Both the position numbers and the translations under genes were made by a program. From Clarkia xantiana subsp. parviflora (lineage: Eukaryota; Streptophyta; Magnoliopsida; Myrtales; Onagraceae), in assembly GCA_036873135.1 (NCBI GenBank), contig JAPTYO010000017.1:3534001-3598000 (forward strand): a stretch of DNA of 64,000 bases. Reading direction: 5' to 3'. How positions within the stretch are numbered: the stretch's first letter is position 1; each line of letters starts with the position of its first letter. The notes below the pieces were generated by a model. The model saw only the letters and a list, made by a program, of their open reading frames with translations. It was not told the DNA's origin and did no database searches. This document shows, one piece after another, positions 55,497 to 64,000 of this stretch.

Positions 55497-57114
55497 TGAA
55501 ATTAACACATCGAGAAACAATGCGAAAATCAGGGTGACAATACAAAAAAGTTTTTAAAAATAATTGCTTACATCGGATATCTATGAGATAAGATGCGACA
55601 AACAATGATTTAACACCGTCAACGTCTCCTTTCTAATAGATCAGTCTCTTTAAAAACTTTTTAAACGTTATTTTAACTAGAAAGGGGATTTTTTACATAC
55701 ACCCGATCTTGGCTTTACCAAGGCCTTTTTAAATCGTTTCGAGAATTTCTCATGCAAGCATACATAATTCTAGTTCACTAGAAAATTATCATATGCAGCC
55801 ACATCTTGAAACTATCATGCAAAGGCATCATGGGTAGTCACTCATCATCCATAATGCATATTTGGCGACTGAATATCGTTTAGAAATATTTGGGGCTGAC
55901 TTGCAATTCATGCTATCAAAATCATTCGTACGTTTAGGAATGGATCAAATCAAGATCCCTCAGCATAACATGTCTATCCTAGTGCGCAACTCATTAATTG
56001 ACAACAGGGCTCTGCCCCCAAGTAGCTAGCTTGACATAGACAATACTCAATTCTAACATGTATTTATATCAATATATAACAATTACAATTTAGCCCACAA
56101 AATGATTCAGTCCCATAATCTTACATTTTTCGAGATCCATCCTCACAACCGAATCTAGGCATCATGTTTGATTAAAACGTGAAAAATATCAAAACATTTC
56201 GCTATGTGTAGGAAATTTTAAAGTTAAAAAACATTTGAATTTTAAATTTATTCTAACCTAAATTCATTTGATACAACTGGTCCGATCAAACCGGTTCGAT
56301 TCATTCAATCTGATCCGACCGATTCGGTCCGATTAACCCGGTCCGACCGGTCCAGTCCGGTTAGGTTAATTCGGTTCGGTTTTCTCAAGCCGGGTTGGGT
56401 TTAGCCCGAACCATTAGCCCACCTGGTCCTACCTGACCTGATCCGGGTTGGACCGATTGAGAATTCTGGGTCGGTGGACCTGAACTTTTTGAACCGGTGG
56501 AACCCGACCCGGTGGTGCATTTTGTCCGGCCCAGTAACCCTAGGGTTTTGGCCGAATTATTACTTAGTGGCTAAGTAGGGTTTTAAAATCCACCAAAACT
56601 TTACTTAGTCGTTAAGTAACAATAAATATAATATATATTTCCCATAGATAATTAATGCGCAATATAATATATATATATATAATTGATTAGATTCTATAAT
56701 AGGGATAAAATCTAACAATATATATTTTCTAAATCTTTTAGGTAATAAATTAATCACCAACTATATCTACATCCATAAAATCATGCATAGAATATATCAG
56801 TAATTAGTGTAACGATTTTACTACGACTAACCCTAGGGCCGGCCGAATTTCACATGAATTTTTTTTTATTAAGGCCACGCCGTGGGCGTGGCTTGGCCGT
56901 GGGAGGAATCAGCTAGCCACGGCCAAGTCGCGGCTCGAGCCGTGGTTTGGCCTAGGCTAGCTACGGCCCTATGGTTCGGTGGCGAATTTCAAGATCAAAT
57001 TTACCTCAATCAAATATCCAATGTTCAATTTTGACAAAAATCACGTTTTCATTAAATATCATGAACACTGTTTTAGCAAAAATTATGAACACCCTACACA
57101 TGCTCTAATACCAC
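55497..57114 (-). other. Element C leader and primer binding site
   Basis: The primer binding site TGGTATTAGAGC lies at 57113-57102 (minus strand). The ~1.6-kb leader has a low-complexity CCGGTCCGATT-type section (56270-56530) and a GC-rich GCCACGGCC section (56870-56970). It matches the leader copies at 18954-20523 and 25353-26800. Confidence 0.78.
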
Positions 57115-57717
57115 TATAAGAAAATTAGGGGATAATTCATATGCATCAAGCATAGGCACATGCTAGGTAAACTAATTATGCAGGGGAAAGAGAGCACATA
57201 CCTATTTTCGTGATCTGATGCCCAGGACTTCAATGAGGGAGTTCACGATATGCCGGACGCTGTCCTGCGGGAACTCTGATTAATGAGCAATCCACAGGCA
57301 ATGGTCTCCACAACATAGCTTCTTCAATACGGTTAGTGGATGGATCTCCGCGGTGATTTGTTTTTCACAATTCGGCACCTCCTAGGTGTTTGGTGGTTTC
57401 GACCGAACCCTTGATGTAGAGGGAGATGGATTTCTTTTCTGACAACTAAAAGGGAGAGAGTGATTAACCCCAAAAAATCTATAATTCCTCTTATTTATAA
57501 GATAAGAGGAGGTGAGCAACACCCCTTGGGTTGCTCACCTATAATCCAGCCGAACCATATAGCTAATTTAAGCCAACCCTTTTGGGCCGCGCATAGCCCA
57601 TGGGAATTTCGGCCTGACCCGAAATCTCTTATGTGCCATACCCCAAATTAGACGTAGTCTGTTAGGCTTTATTAATAGACTCCTATTACGGCGGCCAATT
57701 TACTCCAAATGCCAACA
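57115..57717 (-). repeat. 5' LTR of element C
   Basis: On the minus strand it starts TGTTGGCATTTGGAG at 57717. Its end at 57115 has lost the standard CA (it reads TTTTCTTA). Followed on the plus strand by the target duplication CATTT. Confidence 0.88.
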
Positions 57718-57722
57718 CATTT

Positions 57723-58357
57723 TACACGCAATCAATTTATATTGTATATTACAAGTTCTATTATGTAAATTTTTATTTTAAGTATTGTTTGGGATTTCTC
57801 AATTTTTGTGTAGATCCTCCTGATATCAACAATTGGCATTCCAGTTACGGATATGAAATTCCTGATTTAGATTCGCTTCTTAATGGATAAGAATTTTTTT
57901 TTTATTTTTTTTTAAAGTTGCTAGATAGTCTAAAAAGCCCGTTCCACGCCTGGAGAAGTGACATTGTGTAAGTACGAATGCCAGTGAGAAAGTAGATAAC
58001 ATATCAGGTTATGGAAGACCAAGCCAAACAACTCGTGCATTGGAGGAAATAATTGATGCGCGAAGAGGCCAAAGGCTAAACAAACAATGCAAACTAGGGA
58101 CGGAGTAAATGCTACTTCAAAGGGCCAAAGGCCAAGACAAACAATGCAAAGTAGGGATGAAAGAGATGACGAGGGGTTGTAGGCAAACTCAAAACCATTC
58201 ACATGATTAGACATCCCCAGATCTTATTACTTTAATTTGATCCACAGATCTCATGATCATGTAGCCGGTTAGTTATTGAAAACTTTGATTGTTAATATTA
58301 TATTATTGTATTATTATAAATGATAATTATATAAGAACATATATACATGACATGACC
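57723..58357 (+). other. Unassigned region right of the large nest
   Basis: Holds a possible last exon (57814-57890, listed separately) and a small duplicated stretch with GGCCAAAGGC and AACAAACAATGCAAA at about 58062-58095 and 58120-58155. No other feature was recognised. Confidence 0.4.
57814..57890 (+). CDS. Possible terminal exon of a host gene
   Basis: After a good pyrimidine-rich acceptor (TTTTTGTGTAG, ending 57813), one frame reads PPDINNWHSSYGYEIPDLD, then SLLNG and a stop at 57890. Codon choice and composition look protein-like, but the exon is short and I cannot name the family. Upstream exons, if any, would lie left of element C at 32261-33670. Confidence 0.25.
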
Positions 58358-59411
58358 TGTTAGATATCTGTCCAATTCGGGTTCATATTTACGTTTCGGA
58401 CCTCGCACGCTAGATCCACAAAACGGATCATACCGCAGTCACCCCGGGTCAAAACGGTCCGGATACGCGTCGCACCCGGACCGGGGACCTCCGGATTGCC
58501 CTAAGGCAATCCGGACCATGTCGGATGTCGACACGGTACGGATTACTGACTAATACTACGTGTTTAAGATAAGACAGAGCAATCCGGAGGTCCCCGGTCC
58601 GGGTGCGACGCGCATCCAGACCGTTTTGACCCTGGGTGACTGCGGTAAGATCCGTTTTGTGGTTCTAGCGTGTTTGCGAGGTCCGAAACGTAAATATGAA
58701 CCCGAATTAGATAGATATCCAACACTTGCCCCGAGTCAAGTAGTGGTTCAAAACCCATGCTTGACTCTATTTAAGATAGGATATTCGTCCAATTTAGGTT
58801 CGACACTGACCTCAGGGGTGGCCTGTTTGTCAATCGAGTGCGCGGAGCACAGATTCGTCCATTTTTATTTTTCCGATGAACGTACATAATCTATTCACAG
58901 GGTTAGCGTAACGAATGGTATATATATAACAATGTGCAGTTAACGACTTATTCATAATAACATGCAATAAGCGAAATACTTGTGATAATAAGTAATCATG
59001 CAACGCGGTGTCATCTTGGTACGTGACGTGAACGTGTAACATGATGTTAACATGGAGATGGCGACATAGCACATGGATGACGTAATCGCGCAATAAGCAA
59101 AATACTTAGAGCAATATAAAATTGGAGAGTATGCTTGTCAACATGAAGCACAATGTAAACATAGAGTACGATGTTAACATGTAATATGATGTAAACTTTC
59201 TCTCTTTAGAAACTCTGACTTTAGCATCGGAGAGGGCACAACCAGCACCACCCCCATGCTGGTTACCGCCCGTTCTGCATGACCCGGCGTATAGAAGATT
59301 GAGACAGAGATCAAAATTAGTTCGGGCATCGAGGTAGAAGCCAAAGTTGGTTCGTGGATCGAGGTCCCTGAAAAGAAGTTTGCGATATCCCAAGTGGAAA
59401 CGATCTCAACA
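58358..59411 (+). mobile_element. Rearranged gypsy LTR with an inverted insert
   Basis: 58358 to about 58590 is the start of the Tat-family LTR (TGTTAGATATCTGTCC). About 58590-58723 is a piece of the same LTR inverted. 58724-59190 is the inverted polypurine tract and 3' non-coding region (matching 39513-39990), and about 59195-59411 is the LTR end in plus orientation (GGAAACGATCTCAACA). The middle of the plus-strand LTR is missing. The flanking 5-mers (TGACC and AGGCC) do not match. Confidence 0.75.
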
Positions 59412-62400
59412 AGGCCCATAACATATCGACAATAAAAGGGTCACATACCAATAAATCCATTTAGATTGACAAATTTTCCTTTCTGGCACATGATTACCAA
59501 TTGGAAGGCGTCTTAATGGTGAATCCTCATGTGACTAGGTTTCGAAGTTGTCTAGATTGGGATAGTTTCTTTTACCACTACGTTCCAATACAAGTAAAGT
59601 CAAACTTTCTATAATTTTCTGAAAGAGAAAAAAGTAAGAAGAAGTTACGAACCATGAGTTCCTATTTCGTCTTTTCTATATAAGTAACCTCTTGATGATG
59701 TCTCTTTTACAATATAGTTATTCTTAACCTTCAATTATACTACTAGTTTACATTCTTTGTTAGACGCATTTTGAAACTAATGAAGACAATAAGCATGCAT
59801 AATAGCGTATCATTTCATCCACTGAAAATTAGTATAGCTTGTACTTGTCATTAACCAAGGAAACATTTTTCACAAACAAGTGTGGGAAGGATCTACGTAA
59901 GAAACCATCACCGCAAATAGATAGAGAAGATTGACAATTTCTTTTTACAAAATGGAGTAGCGAGAAACATCAGGTAATACATCAATATTGTTGATTATAA
60001 ATATGATAACTAGTGCTCTTTTTTTATTTATAAACTTTTATACTAAATGTTGCTCATTAATGAGCGCAAATCCAATAATACAGAGCATGTGCAGTACTAA
60101 CTAGCACATCAAAATTACACATCAACGATAAGATATACGAAGGAGAGATAATAAATGTCAAGTTCGGAACTATTCTTTGTTAAATCATTTTTTCTCTTTT
60201 ATCAGTGTCATCAAGAACGCGTTTTGTTAAAAAATAGACGCAGTAGAATGGCACACCACCTTCTAAAATTGATTTTTTTTTCTTCTGAAATGGTGCATAT
60301 AGATAAGACAAGAACTACAAAACATATGTAATCTCAACGCATAACTGTCAGTATAGTTATCTAGATCCCTTCCAAATGTACCAGTGTTGCATCATGTATT
60401 TTTAAAGTAGTTCAATTTCATATAATTTTTTAGTTATTTCCTTAGATAATGGATCTGTGATTAGGCCCATAATATTGCATGTACTTGTGTAAAACTTATT
60501 AAATTTATGTACAATACATCCAGTCTATAGTTTTGCAAAGCATATTAAGAGCAGCAGATGATGGAATTTATGTTAGGAAAGATGATATATTTGAATAGCT
60601 GAGGTAGGCAGGGAAATGTAAGATAGGATAAGGTTGGATGAAGAAATATAATGTATACCAAATACTCTTTCACATGGACTATTCGATAGTTCATTCTCTA
60701 TCCTCCTTTTTTAATCGATTGATAAAACTAAGGCCCAATAGTGCATAGTCCATGAGGGATGCGAGCCGGTAACTTGTAGGCCTAAAATCCTAAAGAATCA
60801 TTTTGAAGTTAGAGATAATTCACAATTGACTGTATGTGAAATTCGATTAGTGTTCAGTTCAATAAATGAATATTCAGTTACGTGTGGAAAGTGCTTTCTG
60901 AAGCACCTGCGGACTCAAAGGTCTGTTATATAATTTATATCATGTGTCTATTTAATTTTTAGAATAGACTTAGAATTGTAATACTCAGGATGATATTACT
61001 GATCTAAACGTGAATGAGTGGAACAATCTGTTAGGAATGTGCAGTAACTTATGACTATGTTTTACTCTTTCTTTGTTAGTTGATCTGGTATTGGATTATA
61101 TACATCCTATATATAATTTTGATTGACCGGATTATATATCATCTAATTTTTAATGACCGGATCTTGGATTATAACCACTATTTTGACTCACTTATATTTT
61201 GGTGCAATAGTCTAATGCAACTTTTTTGTGTATAGATGATATATTAGCTTGAATGGATATATTTTTGGACAATGTACGAAATAACACGGATAAATCATAA
61301 ACACTATAATAAGTAATTCAAGAATATTAACCAGCAGTGTGAGATAAATCCTCACATGTTCTAGACTCGAAGAATAAGGCTCGCCTGTGTAGTTAACTCT
61401 AAACTTAGATTTTCGAGTCTGTGCTTTCAAGAATCCTCAACAGGGATGTTTCGCAGCTCGCGGGACGAGTTCCCTCAAACTTTTTCTTTAGCAGAAAGGA
61501 GGGCACAAGTCCCCACGAACTAAACCTCATGAATGAGAGATAATATACTAGGGATACTAGGGCTAAGGAAACACTCTCTCACTGTTGGTGTTTAGAAACT
61601 GAAAACATGGATGAGGTTGTTGTTGAGAAACTGGAGCATGATCCAATGGACCACGATTATGAACCTTGCTAAGAAACATCCTAAATATTATGTAGAATTT
61701 CCAAGAGCTTCAGATGAATATTTTCCGACTAACATCAAAGGAATGTGAACTAATGCGTCGTGACACCGCGAATGCTAAGTTTTATTCCTTGAAAAACTCC
61801 ATCCACGAAGTTATAGAATATTATTTTTAGTCATTGTCTTTAAGATATGTGGATTTTCTATAACTCTAAGAATGTTCATCCTGTTTGAAGTATTTATTCT
61901 TGTTTCAAATTCAAAATTCGAAACAACAAGAACTTTTTCGATCTCGTGATAGAAGATGAAAGTCGACTAACTACCGAGAGTGATAGTCTAAGTGGTTTAA
62001 AGCACTTGCTCCTATGGAATTGTGGTTCTAATGAAGTAAGTACGAAACCCTTTCTAGGGTGAGACCTCGCGGTGATATTGTAGTACTAGACCCAATTACT
62101 GCGTTATGATAAGGTGTGAGCTTTGGACGGTAAATGAATCCTTAGCCGACGCCACACAATTAGCGAAAGCGATTCATGGTAGTGTCTATATGAAATTCCT
62201 TTAACATAAATCAATTTGTAGTTTCAATGGTTTCTGAATTTTATTGTTTTGGATCCTTCATTGTGTGATGAGTTTATAACTAAGCCAAATTTAAGGGCGG
62301 AAACATCAAAGTTTCAACACCTAAAAAGTAGGTTCACTGAATTTGGCCCATTGCGGACGTAACGAAAGTTGTGATATCTGAATTACACCATAGAGTGTCA

Positions 62401-62629
62401 CTCTCGATAGGTCATATTGCAAATAACATATGATAATCACTAATCACTACGAGTAGTTCATCAAGAAAACTTACAGATGATGGAGAAAGTATCCTCACTG
62501 TTCATTTTGTGTTGTCCTCCTTCTCCAAGATCTTGAACGCATGTTGTATCGCGGCTTGCCTGACGGGATCTTCCAATCTTGCTCTTAACTCAAAATGAGG
62601 ATAAGTCTCCACTGACTATAGCTCATACA
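59412..62629. other. AT-rich intergenic sequence, nothing recognised
   Basis: No open frame longer than ~70 codons with family features, no RNA gene and no clear repeat. It may be old decayed repeat or host intergenic DNA. Confidence 0.5.
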
Positions 62630-63253
62630 AGGAAGGGATGTACTAGGGGTTTACTATAGGATAGGGAGCTCACTTCTCACTATTGGTTGTGTGTAGAATT
62701 AATTTGCACACTAAGGAATGAATTAAGTGTTTCGGCCGAACCCCTTTATATAGGGTGAGGAAGTGATTTGTTTCCAAATCTTAATCCCTTAAGATAGATA
62801 ATGTAAATATTTAATTCCCTTTATATATTTATATATAATCTCTTATAGGTATATCTAATCATATAAATAGAATATAATATATTCAAATATTTAACTCCCT
62901 TGTAGATATATATTATCATTGATGAGGTATATACTATCTCCTACAATAGAATATATTATATTGGATTACTAAATCTATCCCTAACGATAATACTTTCATT
63001 CCTTAATCTTAGGTGGTCAAAACTTAACCACCAAGTATTCCTAATAGGTTCGTCCGAACTTCTCATTATTGGTCCACTTAATGGGCCGTAATACTTATAG
63101 TTAATGAGCAAGCCCAATAGGACCCTAATACCTATTTAATTCGGAAAATATGCCTAATTAATGGGCTAGTTGCTTCTAATTAACCCACACACAATTATGC
63201 ATGGATAATGGGCTCCCATGAAGGGCGGCCCAATTGTCATCATTGCCAACAAC
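62630..63253 (-). repeat. Divergent copia-type LTR, minus orientation
   Basis: The right edge GCCAACA (63253), followed by a likely inverted polypurine tract (ACTTCAACTTGCCCG) and by GAATGGGAGGG, is the same junction as at 34271. Inside, GGCCGAACCCCTTTATATAGGG is shared with the family. The left limit is estimated. Confidence 0.5.
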
Positions 63254-63282
63254 TTCAACTTGCCCGAATGGGAGGGCGCCTA

Positions 63283-63881
63283 TGTTAGCATATGGAGATT
63301 GGGCGTCGCAATTAGAAGCTCATTAATATGCATACGTTACTTAAGAAATTGGGTAAATGTCAAATTAGGGTAATTGGGCTTGACCCAAATCCCAATTTAC
63401 ATGAGAGGCCCAAATATTGGGCCTTGCATATATACGGGCGGCCGAAACTTTGTGATAGGGGCAAAGTGGACTTTTGTCCACTTTGCTCCTCTTATAAATA
63501 AGGGGTGTTAGGGTTTTCTAATGGGCAATTCACCATTCCTCCTAAGTGGTGATTTGAGAGAAAAAACCTCCTCCAAATACTAGTTTCGGCCGAACCATAT
63601 CACTACACCAAGGGTGTGCCAATTTGCTTGGAGCAAATCACTCCGGAGATCCGTCCCTTCCAAGAATCGATCGGAGGCTTTGCTGTAGAGCTAATACCGC
63701 GTAGGACTTCCTTAACAGGAACTTCTACGGGTTCCGTCCGGTGGGTCGTGAACTCCCTCAACAGGATCCTTGGGGACTACGGAAAGGGTTTAAGGTATGT
63801 GCACATCTTACGTTGCGTAATTCTGATTACTGGCATGTACATGTGTTAAGTTTCCGTAGTAATCTGCCCCTTTATCCAATA
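63283..63881 (+). repeat. 5' LTR of a family-A copia element running out of the window
   Basis: 599 bp, TGTTAGCATATGG to TATCCAATA, with TATAAATA at 63493-63500 and the block GTGGACTTTTGTCCACTTTGC. It closely matches 21866-22464. The 77-residue frame inside (63616-63849) is an LTR artefact. Confidence 0.88.
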
Positions 63882-64000
63882 GTGGCATTAGAGCCTGTGT
63901 TAGAAGTTCTTCATTTTGATAAATTGGTGTTCTTCATTTTAAAGGCGATGGCCAAAATTTTAAAGAATGAATTTCAAAATTCTGATTTTACAATTGTTAG
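63882..64000 (+). other. Primer binding site and leader start
   Basis: TGGCATTAGAGC at 63883-63894 is one or two changes from the initiator tRNA-Met complement. The leader (CCTGTGTTAGAAGTTC) continues past the window end. Confidence 0.75.

Larger units (their letters stand above)
33671..57717 (-). mobile_element. Copia element C, minus strand, host of the nested insertions
   Basis: LTRs are 57115-57717 (5') and 33671-34271 (3'), with target duplication CATTT (33666-33670 and 57718-57722). Reading on the minus strand: LTR, primer binding site, ~1.6-kb leader, gag (55496-54862, continuing at 38889 after a 16-kb gypsy insertion), degraded INT, linker, RT, RNase H, 3' untranslated region, LTR. 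Its own length without the insert is about 8.1 kb. The LTRs differ at many positions, so it is the oldest layer of the nest. Confidence 0.92.

Noticed and set aside
58358..59411. Simple solo LTR
   Set aside because: The inside contains inverted LTR and 3' non-coding sequence and the flanking 5-mers do not match, so it is not a clean solo LTR.

Overview
The window looks like nuclear DNA from a flowering plant, probably a eudicot with a large, repeat-rich genome. The evidence is one host gene with short AT-rich introns that encodes a plant-specific IQ67-domain protein, surrounded by layers of LTR retrotransposons of the plant Ty1/copia and Ty3/gypsy (Tat-like) types. No bacterial-type operon, rRNA, tRNA or CRISPR array was seen. 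Most of the predicted open reading frames are fragments or shadows of retrotransposon genes.

Layout. 1-3072: 3' part of a copia element (element A), with a 671-bp foldback Mutator-like element inserted in its 3' untranslated region. 3073-6938: minisatellites, then the only convincing host gene (IQD protein, 4779-6455, five exons). 6939-16861: an old minus-strand copia element (element B, target duplication TTTTA); a 4.4-kb non-autonomous gypsy element (7914-12312, target duplication CCTTC) sits inside its 3' LTR. 17335-26800: a mosaic of LTRs, leaders, 3' untranslated regions and one pol fragment from the same copia family as A, alternating in orientation. 26800-32260: pieces of two further gypsy elements (a minus-strand gag plus 5' LTR, and a plus-strand 3' end with long tandem arrays). 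32261-33670 and 57723-58357: unassigned sequence on either side of the largest nest.

33671-57717 is a three-level nest that can be dated by its own structure. An old minus-strand copia element (element C, target duplication CATTT) contains a pol-less Tat-type gypsy element (38895-54856, target duplication GAAAT). That element contains a very young, intact copia element (44566-50314, target duplication GAAGT) with identical 276-bp LTRs and one uninterrupted 1483-codon Gag-Pol frame. The gypsy element carries a spliced ORF antisense to its own gag. 58358-59411 is a rearranged gypsy LTR, 59412-62629 has nothing recognisable, and 62630-64000 ends with another inverted LTR pair and the 5' end of a further family-A element that runs off the window.

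How the parts work together: the IQD gene is expected to make a calmodulin-binding scaffold protein. Only the 44.6-50.3 kb copia element appears able to make its own replication proteins. The gag-only and leader-only gypsy and copia derivatives would have to be mobilised by proteins from other copies.
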